A stretch of DNA of 51,835 nucleotides from NCBI RefSeq assembly GCF_013282575.1, contig NZ_JAAAYE010000043.1, forward strand, positions 1 through 51,835, written 5' to 3'. A program made the position numbers and the translations under genes. The notes under the pieces are model-generated. The model was not told where the DNA came from, made no database searches, and saw only the letters and a list, made by a program, of their open reading frames with translations. Below, piece by piece: positions 18,405 through 27,680 of this stretch; position 1 is the first letter of the stretch; the number at the start of each line of letters is the position of its first letter. The stretch comes from Paraburkholderia sp. NMBU_R16 (lineage in GTDB: Bacteria > Pseudomonadota > Gammaproteobacteria > Burkholderiales > Burkholderiaceae).

Positions 18405-20294
18405 TCAGCGCGCGCTATCGGCACTCGATTCGACGCCTGCCCGCTTGTCGGGCTCGCGCCACCACGTCGATACGATCCAGTCCTCGGCGGAATAGTACAG
18501 CGGCAGCGTCCGCGGATAATGCAGGTCGCGCCGGTAGGCGATTCGATGCGTGGTGCTGAACCATTGGGGAATGACGTAATAACCGTGCATGAGCACCCGG
18601 TCCAGCGCATGCGCCGCATTCACGAGCTCGTCCTTGGTCTGCGCATGCACGAGCGCATCGAGGATCGCGTCGACGGCAGGCGATTTGAGTCCGCCCATAT
18701 TGTCCGAGCCCTGCTCGTCGGCCGAGCGGCTGCCGAAGCGCGAGACCTGTTCGACGCCGGGAATCTGCGTGCCCGGATTACGCACGATCGTGACATCGAA
18801 ATCGAAGGCGTCATAGCGTTTTTGAATCAGCGCGAAATCGACTGTTCGATAGATGGCGCGAATGCCGAGCTTCGCGAGGTTGCGGATATAGGCGGCAATG
18901 ACGGGCTCCATCGACGCCCCCTGCCCCGAATCCTCGAGGATCTCGAAGACGAACGGCTCGCCCTTGGCGTTGCGCAAGGCGCCGTCGCGATAGGTCCAGC
19001 CCGCTTGCGCGAGCAACGCGCGCGCCTTGCGCAAGTTGCCGCGCAACGAGTTCGGCGGGTCCGTGCTCGGCTGCACCGGCATAGGCCCGAACACCGCGGG
19101 ATCCAGTTGTGCGCGCAACGGTTCGAGCAACTTCAGCTCGCCGGGGCCAGGCGCTCCCCTCGCCTGCAACTCGCTATCGGCGAAGTAGCTGTCGAGCCGC
19201 GTGTACGCGCCGAAAAAAAGGCGCTCGTTCAGCCATTCGAAGTCGAATGCAAGATCGAGCGCCTTGCGTACGCGCAAGTCCTGAAACAGGGACCGACGCA
19301 GGTTCAACACGAAACCCTGCATCCCCGCGCCATTGTGCTGCCGGAATTCGCGCTTGATGAGTTCGCCGTCGTCGAAGCGTTTGCCGACATCGCGCCGCGC
19401 CCAGTTACGCGCGATGTATTCGACGAGCGCGTCGTATTCGCCGGCCTTGAAAGCTTCGAGCCTCGCCACACTGTCGGCGTAGAGCTTATAGGTGATGCGC
19501 TCGAAGTTGTTCGTTCCAACGCGGACCGGCAACGCCGCGCCCCAGTACGACGGATCGCGCCGATAGGTGATCGTATGGCCGCCGTCGTACTGCTCGATCA
19601 GATACGGTCCGCTGCCGATCGGTTTGTCGAACGCGAGTTGATCGAACGGTATGTGCGTGCCGTCGGCGCGCAGGCCCCACTTGTGCGAAAACACGGGCAC
19701 GCCGCCGGCGATCAGCGGCAATTCGCGGTTCGCCTGCTTGAATTCGAAGCGAACGGTCGACCGATCGACGACGATCGCGCGCGCGATATCGGCGTAGAAG
19801 GCGGCGAACTGCGGAGCGGCTTGCCGGCTCTTGAGCGTATCGAACGAATACTTGACGTCCTCGGCAGTCACCGGATCGCCATTCGAAAAGTGCGCTCGCG
19901 CATCGATATGAAATGTCACCGAGCGGCGGTCGGGCGCGATGCGGATATCGTCGGCCAGCAAGCCATATGCCGAAGCCGGCTCGTCGAGGCTGCCCGTGGT
20001 CAGGCTCTCGAACAGCATGCCGATGCCGGGAGCCGGGTTGCCGCGCATCGTGAACGGGTTGAACTTGTCGAAGCTCGTGAGACGGCTCGGGTTGGCAAGC
20101 ACGAGCGTGCCGCCTTGGGGCGCATCGGGGTTGACGTAGTCGAAGTGCGCAAAGCCCGGGGGATACTTGGGCGTACCGAATTGGGCGATGGCATAGGCTG
20201 CCTCGACCGGGGCGGACACACCGAACGCGCATGCGAACCCGAACAAGACCAACAGCCAACGCAGCGCGGCGGTTCGTCGCAAACCTGTCGTCAT
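18405..20294 (-). CDS. yejA: Periplasmic peptide-binding protein YejA
   Basis: A family 5 solute-binding protein of about 629 residues with a signal peptide (LRWLLVLFGFACAFGVSAPVEA). The mature part opens with AIAQFGTPKYPPGFAHFDYVNPDAPQGGTL and the conserved FDKFNPF segment seen in YejA proteins. It delivers peptides to YejBEF. I prefer the ATG at 20294, with AGGTG just upstream, over the in-frame GTG at 20300. It is the first gene of yejABEF and is divergent from fabI. A TACAAT hexamer in the shared 126-base space may be its -10 box. Confidence 0.92.
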   Translation of the reverse strand: MTTGLRRTAALRWLLVLFGFACAFGVSAPVEAAYAIAQFGTPKYPPGFAHFDYVNPDAPQGGTLVLANPSRLTSFDKFNPFTMRGNPAPGIGMLFESLTTGSLDEPASAYGLLADDIRIAPDRRSVTFHIDARAHFSNGDPVTAEDVKYSFDTLKSRQAAPQFAAFYADIARAIVVDRSTVRFEFKQANRELPLIAGGVPVFSHKWGLRADGTHIPFDQLAFDKPIGSGPYLIEQYDGGHTITYRRDPSYWGAALPVRVGTNNFERITYKLYADSVARLEAFKAGEYDALVEYIARNWARRDVGKRFDDGELIKREFRQHNGAGMQGFVLNLRRSLFQDLRVRKALDLAFDFEWLNERLFFGAYTRLDSYFADSELQARGAPGPGELKLLEPLRAQLDPAVFGPMPVQPSTDPPNSLRGNLRKARALLAQAGWTYRDGALRNAKGEPFVFEILEDSGQGASMEPVIAAYIRNLAKLGIRAIYRTVDFALIQKRYDAFDFDVTIVRNPGTQIPGVEQVSRFGSRSADEQGSDNMGGLKSPAVDAILDALVHAQTKDELVNAAHALDRVLMHGYYVIPQWFSTTHRIAYRRDLHYPRTLPLYYSAEDWIVSTWWREPDKRAGVESSADSAR

Positions 20295-20420
20295 AAGCAC
20301 CTATGCTCGAGCGGGGATGGCGATATGAGAGAATTGCGCAAATTGTACTGAAAAACCATTCGCCGGCCGCCCGATCGCTTACGCGCCGCCGTGCAAGGCA
20401 TACCTGACATAGGAGAATTC

Positions 20421-21215
20421 ATGGGCTTTCTCGCTGGAAAACGCATTTTGCTGACCGGTCTGCTGTCGAACCGCTCGATTGCCTACGGCATCGCGCAAGC
20501 CTGCAAGCGCGAAGGCGCCGAGCTCGCTTTCACCTACGTCGGCGAGCGCTTCAAGGATCGCATTACCGAGTTCGCCACCGAATTCGGCAGCGAACTCGTG
20601 TTCCCTTGCGATGTGGCCGACGATGCGCAAATCGAAGCGCTCTTCTCCTCGCTGAAGCAACACTGGCCGAGTATCGACGGTCTCGTGCATTCGATCGGCT
20701 TCGCCCCGCGCGAGGCAATCGCCGGCGATTTTCTCGATGGTATGACGCGCGAAAACTTCCGCATCGCGCATGACATTTCGGCTTACAGCTTCCCCGCGCT
20801 CGCAAAGGCCGCGCTGCCGATGCTGTCGCAAGACGCATCGCTGCTGACGCTGTCCTATCTCGGCGCCGAAAAAGTGATTCCGAACTACAACACGATGGGC
20901 GTCGCCAAAGCCGCTCTCGAAGCGTCGGTGCGCTATATGGCCGGTTCGCTCGGCGCGCGCGGCGTGCGCGTGAATGCCATCTCCGCCGGCCCCATCAAGA
21001 CCCTCGCGGCAAGCGGGATCAAAGGCTTCGGCAAAATCCTCGACTTCGTCGCCGAAAACGCACCGCTCAAGCGCAATGTGACGATCGAGCAGGTCGGCAA
21101 TACAGCCGCCTTTCTGCTGTCCGATCTCGCAAGCGGCGTCACGGCCGAGATCATGCATGTCGATAGCGGTTTTCACGCCGTCGTGGGCGGGATGGCATCT
21201 TTACCGGCCGAATAA
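20421..21215 (+). CDS. fabI: Enoyl-[acyl-carrier-protein] reductase (NADH), FabI
   Basis: A 264-residue short-chain-dehydrogenase-fold enzyme that reduces trans-2-enoyl-ACP in the last step of type II fatty acid elongation. The start at 20421 follows AGGAG. The nucleotide site includes [13 protein letters not shown], and the catalytic triad falls exactly at the E. coli positions: Tyr146 (SYLGAEK), Tyr156 and Lys163 (YNTMGVAK). It is the target of triclosan and of isoniazid-like inhibitors in other bacteria. It is a single gene ending in a strong terminator. Confidence 0.97.
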   Translation: MGFLAGKRILLTGLLSNRSIAYGIAQACKREGAELAFTYVGERFKDRITEFATEFGSELVFPCDVADDAQIEALFSSLKQHWPSIDGLVHSIGFAPREAIAGDFLDGMTRENFRIAHDISAYSFPALAKAALPMLSQDASLLTLSYLGAEKVIPNYNTMGVAKAALEASVRYMAGSLGARGVRVNAISAGPIKTLAASGIKGFGKILDFVAENAPLKRNVTIEQVGNTAAFLLSDLASGVTAEIMHVDSGFHAVVGGMASLPAE

Positions 21216-21261
21216 GTTCGGCGGGCCGAGAGCCTCTCGGCTCCCAGCATTGCCATCATGG

Positions 21262-21300
21262 AAAACCGCCCACCGGAGAGTCACGGTGGGCGGTTTTTTC
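21262..21300 (+). terminator. Rho-independent terminator of fabI
   Basis: A 14-bp perfect stem, AAAACCGCCCACCG (21262-21275) and CGGTGGGCGGTTTT (21284-21297), has an 8-base loop and is followed by a T-run. It lies 46 bases after the fabI stop. Confidence 0.92.
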
Positions 21301-21348
21301 ATATGGGCGCGGTGCGGAGACCGCCTGTCAGCCTATCAATAGGCGCGA

Positions 21349-21690
21349 TCAGTCATGCCCACGACCGTGACCGCGGCCATGGCCACGGCCATGCCAGTGG
21401 TCGTCGTCCCAATCGGGGCCGCGGCCATGATGGCGGTACCAATCCTCGCGCTCCCAATAGCGGCGCCCGTCCCAGTAACGATCGCCGTGCCATCCAATCA
21501 CGATCGCCGGCGCCGGTGCATAGACCACCGGCGGGGGCGGCGCATAAACGGGCGCGGGGGCGACATACACAGGCGCGGGCACGCCGATGTTCACGCCCAC
21601 GCTGACATCCGCGGCCATCGCCGCGCTCGACGCGCCTGCGATCAGCGCAACCGCGAGGCCCCCAACAATGCGTGTGTTCTTGGTAGTCAT
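21349..21690 (-). CDS. Small exported Pro/His/Gly-rich protein
   Basis: A 113-residue protein of unrecognised family. A signal peptide (TRIVGGLAVALIAGASSAAMA-AD) is followed by a proline-rich section (PAPVYVAPAPVYAPPPPVVYAP) and an Asp/Trp/Tyr/Arg-rich section (WDGRRYWEREDWYRHH). The C-terminus repeats GRGH three times before ending in Asp. The His/Asp-rich tail may bind metal or anionic polymers. Similar small exported PXXP/WxxR proteins are common in Burkholderia without known function. The start at 21690 is preceded by GGGGG. It stands alone and converges on the fabI terminator. Confidence 0.7.
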   Translation of the reverse strand: MTTKNTRIVGGLAVALIAGASSAAMAADVSVGVNIGVPAPVYVAPAPVYAPPPPVVYAPAPAIVIGWHGDRYWDGRRYWEREDWYRHHGRGPDWDDDHWHGRGHGRGHGRGHD

Positions 21691-21823
21691 GACATAACCC
21701 CCGTCCGTCATACGGTAATTCGATGAGCGGACTATACCCCAGAGCTTGCCGGCGCATGTTTCGTACTTGTAACTGTTGCTGCACTATCTATGCGGCGCCA
21801 TTCACGGGCTTTGGCACGACTCT

Positions 21824-22741
21824 TTACGGTGCGGGCTTCGCAGTCTCCACGCCATTGCGCGCAAAGGTCCAGCTCACGGCGGTCGCGGCTCCCAATACGG
21901 CCGCTTCAAGCGTGAACTGCCCCATGCTCACGAGCGCGGAGGCAAAAGGCAGCGGCGCATATATAGCGTAGAACAACGACATCAACAGTTGCTTTTTCAG
22001 CGCCAGTGTCAGGAACATGAATTGCACGGTTCGCATTGCCCGGTTCTTGCACAACGACGGCGAAGCTAGCGCGCAACACATCAGACATGCGAGGGCCGGC
22101 TCGATAAACGTCAGATAGGCCGGCACCAACACATTCATTCCATAGGGAAGTCGGCACCACCCGCCGCCTGCCACCATATCGCCGAACGCGGCGAATAGAG
22201 CCGCCTTCCCCCATGACACCCACGCAAACGCGAAGACGCCAAGCAGGACCGACACGGCGAGCGCGGCGAGATGAAATGCTCGCCGCGTTCCGGACACGCG
22301 CTCCACGAGCGCGGCGGCTACCGCGGTGGCTGCATAGACGAGCAATGCGGGCATCGCCATCGTTGCAAAAAACAGCCAACCTCGAGCACTCGTGCAATAG
22401 CCGTTCATGAACCATCCCCGCAGCGTCTCGTTCAGCCCGCATACGAGCACGAAAAGAATGCCGGCGTGGACAAGCCGCGAACGATGCGGCCATGTCCGCC
22501 TCATTTGGGCAAACAACCAGATGGCCGCCCACACTGCGATAGCGCTATTGACGATGTCCGGCAGCGGGCTCGAGATCTGTGCCGACGGATACGGTACGTC
22601 GAACAGTTGAAGCATGACCGCGTGCACGCTCAGCGACAGTACCGCGGTCAGGCAAAATGCGAGAAGCAGGCGCCCTCGATTTACACGGAGAACATGCGCG
22701 CCAAGCCGGCTCGGCGGGCTGATTTCGGAACTGAAAGTCAT
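21824..22741 (-). CDS. Polytopic membrane protein of unknown function
   Basis: A 305-residue inner-membrane protein with about seven to eight hydrophobic segments, for example LLLAFCLTAVLSLSVHAVMLQLF, SAIAVWAAIWLFAQM, LVHAGILFVLVCGLNETLRGWF and AVSVLLGVFAFAWVSWGKAALF. Several Cys residues cluster in the fourth and sixth segments. I do not recognise the family. The start at 22741 avoids the N-terminal extension (to 22840), which has no membrane character. It stands apart from its neighbours and is divergent from the cytochrome operon across a 214-base space. Confidence 0.65.
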   Translation of the reverse strand: MTFSSEISPPSRLGAHVLRVNRGRLLLAFCLTAVLSLSVHAVMLQLFDVPYPSAQISSPLPDIVNSAIAVWAAIWLFAQMRRTWPHRSRLVHAGILFVLVCGLNETLRGWFMNGYCTSARGWLFFATMAMPALLVYAATAVAAALVERVSGTRRAFHLAALAVSVLLGVFAFAWVSWGKAALFAAFGDMVAGGGWCRLPYGMNVLVPAYLTFIEPALACLMCCALASPSLCKNRAMRTVQFMFLTLALKKQLLMSLFYAIYAPLPFASALVSMGQFTLEAAVLGAATAVSWTFARNGVETAKPAP

Positions 22742-22955
22742 GAAATGGATTCCTGCGTTGCGTTCAAGCCGGAGGGTGCGATGAATGACGGCAGCACCCA
22801 AGGGCTCGCCACTATGCGCACGCACGACGGTCATCGCCACGCGATTTTTCTCAATCGAAGCGCAAGCGGAAGACGTGCGGCGACTCGAGCGCGGTCGTTT
22901 TGCTACTTGTGCGACGATGCTAGACTTGGGAAGCGATGTATCGGCAGGAGGGGCG

Positions 22956-24224
22956 ATGCGCGAGATGGCCCTCGCAACAGCGGCAATGGCGTGCGCAACG
23001 GTGGCCGCTCAACAGGCGTGTGCTGCTGCGGGCGCCTCGTCCGATCCGCCGCTCGCCGCATGGCCGGTCGCGGAATCGGTTCAGCCCGGCGCGAGCCTCG
23101 CCGCGGTCGGCAATTGCGCGGTGTGTCACACCGCCCCGGGCGGCGTTCCATTCGCCGGCGGGCGCGCATTCGATACGCCATTCGGTACGCTCTACTCCAC
23201 CAACATCAGCCCCGACCCCAAAACCGGCATCGGCCAGTGGTCGCCCAGCGATTTCTCCCGCGCCATGAGAAGCGGCATATCCCGCGATGGGCATCGCCTT
23301 TATCCGGCATTTCCCTATCCGCATTTTCAGGGTATGACTGACATCGATCTCGAATCCGTCTATCGATTCCTGATGACGCGCGACCCTGTACAGGCCGCGC
23401 CGCCCAAAAATCATCTGACGTTCCCACTCCAGTTTCGCCCGTTGATGGCAGCGTGGAATATGCTCTTTCTCCATCGCCCCGCCGAACCGCAACGCGTGCC
23501 CGATCGCGCCGACGAAAAACGCGGGAAATATCTGGTCGATACGCTCGGACATTGCGCTGCCTGTCATACGCCGCTCAACGCGTTGGGCGCGGAGAAAATA
23601 GGCCACGCATTCCAGGGCGCTGTCGTCGAGGGCTGGGAGGCGCCCGCTCTGACCGCGCTGCTCGAAAGACCGAAACCGTGGACTGTCGATCAAATGAGCG
23701 CTTATCTGCGAACCGGCTTGGCAAGCGAACATGGCATGGCGGCCGGACCGATGCGCGACGTGACGAGCGCGCTGGCCTATGCGGACCCAGCCGACGTGCG
23801 GGCGATGGCCTCGTATCTGATGACGTTGCAAACAACCGCTGCGCCCGCGCAAGCGGCGACGAGCACCGCCGATCGAGCCGATACGGCCCAGCTTCGTCGC
23901 GGCAGCACGCTCTTTGCAGCGGCTTGCGCATCGTGTCATGACGACGCCGCGCCCATGTCCGCATATGGCGGCAGGCCGTCGCTTTCGCTCGGCACCGCCG
24001 TCAATGCACGAAGCGCGCGCAATGCGGTGCGCTTCGTGCTGCACGGTATCCGCGACAAGGACAGCGCGGGGGCACTTTATATGCCGGCCTATTCCGCCAC
24101 ACTGACGAATGCGCAGATCGCCGACGTGACGGCATTCATGCGCGCGCGCTTCAGCACCCAGGCCCCGTGGCGCGTCGACGCGAGCTACGTGGCAAAGCTT
24201 CGCAAGGAGAAGAGCGAGCCATGA
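22956..24224 (+). CDS. Triheme cytochrome c (electron acceptor of the molybdenum hydroxylase)
   Basis: A 422-residue periplasmic cytochrome c with a signal-like N-terminus and three heme-attachment motifs: CAVCH (54-58), CAACH (200-204) and CASCH (324-328). The layout is that of the cytochrome subunit of alcohol, gluconate and sorbitol dehydrogenases and of periplasmic aldehyde/isoquinoline oxidoreductases. It carries electrons from the hydroxylase to the respiratory chain. The start at 22956 follows AGGAGGGG; the open frame upstream to 22785 lacks homology. The stop overlaps the start of the iron-sulfur subunit gene, so the three genes are one translationally coupled operon with the cytochrome first. 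Confidence 0.88.
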   Translation: MREMALATAAMACATVAAQQACAAAGASSDPPLAAWPVAESVQPGASLAAVGNCAVCHTAPGGVPFAGGRAFDTPFGTLYSTNISPDPKTGIGQWSPSDFSRAMRSGISRDGHRLYPAFPYPHFQGMTDIDLESVYRFLMTRDPVQAAPPKNHLTFPLQFRPLMAAWNMLFLHRPAEPQRVPDRADEKRGKYLVDTLGHCAACHTPLNALGAEKIGHAFQGAVVEGWEAPALTALLERPKPWTVDQMSAYLRTGLASEHGMAAGPMRDVTSALAYADPADVRAMASYLMTLQTTAAPAQAATSTADRADTAQLRRGSTLFAAACASCHDDAAPMSAYGGRPSLSLGTAVNARSARNAVRFVLHGIRDKDSAGALYMPAYSATLTNAQIADVTAFMRARFSTQAPWRVDASYVAKLRKEKSEP

Positions 24225-24676
24225 TCGATCTGACCGTGAACGGCGAACGCCACGTACTCGACATCGATCCCTCGATGCCACTGCTCTACGCGCTGCGCAA
24301 TCCGCTCGCGCTAAACGGCGCGAAGTTCGGCTGCGGCCTCGGACAGTGCGGCGCATGCACCGTAATCGTCGGCGGTGAGGCGGTGTTCTCGTGCCTGTTG
24401 CCAGTATCGGCGGTAGGCGAGCGCAATGTGCGCACCATCGAAGGTCTTGGCGATGCCGAGCATCCGAGCCGGCTGCAGCAAGCCTTCATCGATCGGCAGG
24501 CCGCGCAATGCGGATACTGTATCGCCGGCATGATCATGCGGGCGCAGGCGCTGCTCGATCGCGTGCCCGCTCCCAACGAAGCACAGATCCGCGAGCATAT
24601 GGCGCCGAATCTGTGCCGCTGCGGCACCCACATGCGCATTCTTGCGGCGATCCATGACGCGGGACGCAAAGCATGA
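24221..24676 (+). CDS. 2Fe-2S subunit of a molybdenum hydroxylase (IorA/CoxS type)
   Basis: A 151-residue xanthine-oxidase-family small subunit. The plant-ferredoxin cluster is KFGCGLGQCGACTV plus a later Cys in FSCLLPV. The second cluster is in QCGYCIAGMIMRAQALL and NLCRCGTHMRI. It passes electrons from the molybdenum centre to the cytochrome encoded just upstream. The length and sequence match the alpha subunit of isoquinoline 1-oxidoreductase and periplasmic aldehyde oxidoreductases. It overlaps both neighbours by 4 bases (ATGA). Confidence 0.93.
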   Translation: MIDLTVNGERHVLDIDPSMPLLYALRNPLALNGAKFGCGLGQCGACTVIVGGEAVFSCLLPVSAVGERNVRTIEGLGDAEHPSRLQQAFIDRQAAQCGYCIAGMIMRAQALLDRVPAPNEAQIREHMAPNLCRCGTHMRILAAIHDAGRKA

Positions 24677-26934
24677 GCGGCCCGGCTCCAATCGTAAGCG
24701 CATCGCGCAGGCGGTTTCTCGCGGCGGGCAGCCTGACCGTCGGCTTCTCGCTGCTGCCCAGCGCGCGCCTATGGGCCCAGGCGACGACGGAAGCCGGGAC
24801 TTTCAACGCATCGGAGCCGGATCTGCCGGGCAGTTTAAAGACCACTCCCTTGCTCGATGCCTGGATCAAAATCGACGCCGAGAGCCGCATCACCGTGTTC
24901 ACGGGCAAGGCCGAACTCGGCACCGGCATCAGAACTGCGTTCCTGCAAATCGCCGCCGAACAACTCGGCGTGCCGCCAGAACGACTCACAGTGGTGACGG
25001 CCGACACGTCGGTCACTCCCAACGAGGGCTACACCGCCGGCAGTCATTCGACAGCGGACAGCGGCACCGCCATCGCCAACGCCGCCGCCCAAGTACGAGA
25101 ACTGCTCATCCAGGCCGCCGCTGCCAAGCTCGCCTGCGATGCTGCCACGCTGACGATCGAACAGGGTGAGATCGTGTCGGCTGACGGGCGCCGGCTGTCG
25201 TTCGGCGAAACCGTGAGCGGCGCTGACCTGCATCGACGTGCCGAGCCCGGGCGGCCCACGAAGGACCCCAAATCGTTTGCGATCGTGGGGCAGTCTCACC
25301 CCCGCGTCGACATACCGGGAAAAGTCACGGGCGGCGCGAGCTACGTGCAGGACATGCGGCTGCCCGCAATGCTGCACGCGCGCGTCGTACGCCCGCCTTC
25401 CTATGCGGCGACGCTTGCCTCGGCCGACATCGCTGGCGTACGTTCGCTACCCGGCGTGGTGGCCGTCATTCGCGACGGAAGCTATCTGGCCGTGGTCGCC
25501 GAGGACGAATGGCAAGCCATCGTTGCCATGCGCGCGCTCTCGGCCAGCGCTACGTGGAATCCCGGGCCGCCGCTACCCGATCAAGCGAGGCTCCCTGAGA
25601 CATTGCTGAAACTGCACACTGAGGAAATCCCCGTAGCCAACCGGAAATCAACGGCCGCCGCCGCGGCAAAGACGCTGCACGCACGGTTCACGAAGCCGTA
25701 TTTGACGCATGGCGCCATGGGACCCTCCTGTGCGCTGGCGCAATTCGACGGAACGCAGATGACGGTCTGGACGCATACACAAGGCGTTTTTCCGCTGCGA
25801 AAGGGCATCGCCGAAATGCTGTCGATGGCACCGGAACACGTTCGCTGCGTCCATGTCGAGGGCGCCGGCTGCTACGGACACAACGGCGCGGACGATGCCG
25901 CAGCCGATGCCGCGCTGATTGCGCACGCACTGCCGGGGCGACCCGTACGTGTGCAGTGGATGCGAGAACAGGAACACATGTGGGAGCCATTCGGGCCCGC
26001 GATGATTACAGATGTGGCCGCCTCGATCGACGCAACTGGACAGATCGTCGACTGGCGATTCGAGATCTGGAGCAATACGCACAATAACCGCATCGAAAAC
26101 GCCGGACGTCTGATGCCCACATGGTTTCTCGCCAAACCGTTCACACCGGCGCCGCCGAAACCGATCCCCATGCCCGAAGGCGGCGGCGACCGCAACAGCA
26201 TCCCGCTCTATCGCATCCCGAACGTCTACGTGCAGCATCACTTCCTGCCCGAGATGCCGATCCGCGTCTCCGCAATGCGATCGCTCGGCGCATACCACAA
26301 CGTGTTTACCATCGAGAGCTTCATCGACGAACTGGCCATGGCCGCCGGGACGGACCCGATCGACTTCCGGCTGCGCCATCTCGACGATCCGCGCGCGCAA
26401 GATGTCATTCGACGGGCCGCGCAGCGGTTCGGATGGGAGCGCAATCGGCCACCGTCGCGTTGGAGCGGACAGGGCTTCGGATTTGCCCAATACAAGAATC
26501 TCATGGCCTACTGCGCGGTTGCCGCGCATGTCAGTGTCGAGCGCGACACCGGGCAAGTCACGATCGAACGGATCGTCAGCGCGGTCGATTGCGGACAGAT
26601 CGTGAATCCCGACGGCGTGCGCAATCAGATCGAAGGCGGCATCGTGCAATCGGCGAGTTGGACGCTGTTCGAGGAGACGACCTTCGATCGACATACGATC
26701 ACGAGCTTCGATTGGAGCACCTATCCAATCCTGCGCTTCGCGTCGGCTCCGCGCGCACTCGACGTCGAACTGATAGACCGTCCCGGACGACCGTTTCTCG
26801 GCGTCGGCGAAGCCGCGCAGGGACCGATGGCGGCAGCCCTTGCGAATGCCGTCGCTCATGCAACGGGACTGCGGGTCAGGGCGCTGCCGATGTCCCCGGC
26901 GCGCCTGCGAACTGCGCTCGAAGCGCAGGTATGA
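24673..26934 (+). CDS. Molybdopterin-binding subunit of a periplasmic hydroxylase (IorB type)
   Basis: A 753-residue catalytic subunit of a xanthine-dehydrogenase-family enzyme. A twin-arginine signal (SRRRFLAAG at 11-19, then a hydrophobic run to LWAQ) exports the folded cofactor-loaded protein. The duplicated MoCo domain shows GKAELGTGIRTAFLQIAAEQL, VEGAGCYGHNGADDAAADAALIA, RVSAMRSLGAYHN and the active-site glutamate in LGVGEAAQGP. No FAD subunit is present; cytochrome c replaces it. Substrates could be N-heterocycles such as isoquinoline, or aldehydes; the sequence does not decide. No XdhC-type maturation factor lies in the window. Confidence 0.92.
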   Translation: MSGPAPIVSASRRRFLAAGSLTVGFSLLPSARLWAQATTEAGTFNASEPDLPGSLKTTPLLDAWIKIDAESRITVFTGKAELGTGIRTAFLQIAAEQLGVPPERLTVVTADTSVTPNEGYTAGSHSTADSGTAIANAAAQVRELLIQAAAAKLACDAATLTIEQGEIVSADGRRLSFGETVSGADLHRRAEPGRPTKDPKSFAIVGQSHPRVDIPGKVTGGASYVQDMRLPAMLHARVVRPPSYAATLASADIAGVRSLPGVVAVIRDGSYLAVVAEDEWQAIVAMRALSASATWNPGPPLPDQARLPETLLKLHTEEIPVANRKSTAAAAAKTLHARFTKPYLTHGAMGPSCALAQFDGTQMTVWTHTQGVFPLRKGIAEMLSMAPEHVRCVHVEGAGCYGHNGADDAAADAALIAHALPGRPVRVQWMREQEHMWEPFGPAMITDVAASIDATGQIVDWRFEIWSNTHNNRIENAGRLMPTWFLAKPFTPAPPKPIPMPEGGGDRNSIPLYRIPNVYVQHHFLPEMPIRVSAMRSLGAYHNVFTIESFIDELAMAAGTDPIDFRLRHLDDPRAQDVIRRAAQRFGWERNRPPSRWSGQGFGFAQYKNLMAYCAVAAHVSVERDTGQVTIERIVSAVDCGQIVNPDGVRNQIEGGIVQSASWTLFEETTFDRHTITSFDWSTYPILRFASAPRALDVELIDRPGRPFLGVGEAAQGPMAAALANAVAHATGLRVRALPMSPARLRTALEAQV

Positions 26935-27173
26935 GCGGCACCTGGCAGCGGCACGGCCCGCGGTGAGTTCGATGCTGCAGTGCAATTTGTATCGAATCTC
27001 TCACCGACGGCACCCCGCTTACGGACGGCCGCCCGGCCGCGGCTCGCAGTCGGCATGCTGCTCGCGGCATTCCCGTCTGTTGCTTCCGGATACAAACGGT
27101 AACGACATCGCATTGAATTGACGCCGCGCACACGCACAATGCTGTTCGCAGGCACTCGATCAGGGAGATCAGT

Positions 27174-27599
27174 ATGAAAACAAAACACTGGGCAGTTCTT
27201 GCCATTACGAGTATTACCCTGGCTGTATCGTCCGTATCGTTTGCTGCCGGTGGCGGGGGTGGCGGTGGCGGCGGTGCCGGAGGGGGCGCAGGCGGCGGCT
27301 CGGGCGGTGGGCACGGTGCGGGCATGGGCGGCGCGATGGGCAGCGCCGCAGGCAATGTCGGCGGCGTATCGGCCAGCCATATGAGCTCGGAAGGAATGAA
27401 GAATTCCAACAGTCCGATTTCGGGCGATCGCGACAAGGGCCTCGAGCGCGCCGCCGATCGTTCCGATACACAGGCCGATCGGGTCGGCGAGACGGATCGA
27501 TCGACTGCAACTTCGCCCCATCATGGCAAGAGCACCAGGACGGCAGTCCATCGCCACTCCATCGTCCGCAAAGCCGGAACGACCCCGGAAGGATCCTGA
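27174..27599 (+). CDS. Small secreted glycine-rich protein
   Basis: A 141-residue protein with a clear signal peptide (MKTKHWAVLAITSITLAVSSVSFAA). Directly after cleavage comes a nearly pure glycine tract (about residues 26-60, Gly with Ala, Ser, His and Met). The rest is charged and Ser/Thr/His-rich, and no cysteines are present. A good ribosome-binding site (GGGAG) lies upstream. The family is unrecognised; such proteins may be surface or matrix components. It stands alone between the hydroxylase operon and the YcgJ-like pair, preceded by a 239-base space without visible genes. Confidence 0.65.
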   Translation: MKTKHWAVLAITSITLAVSSVSFAAGGGGGGGGGAGGGAGGGSGGGHGAGMGGAMGSAAGNVGGVSASHMSSEGMKNSNSPISGDRDKGLERAADRSDTQADRVGETDRSTATSPHHGKSTRTAVHRHSIVRKAGTTPEGS

Positions 27600-27680
27600 C
27601 GCACGCGATTCATCGTTCGATCGAAATGCGGGCGGACGCTGTGCGCCCGCCCGCGCGGTCGATCGGCGCGGACTTGACCC

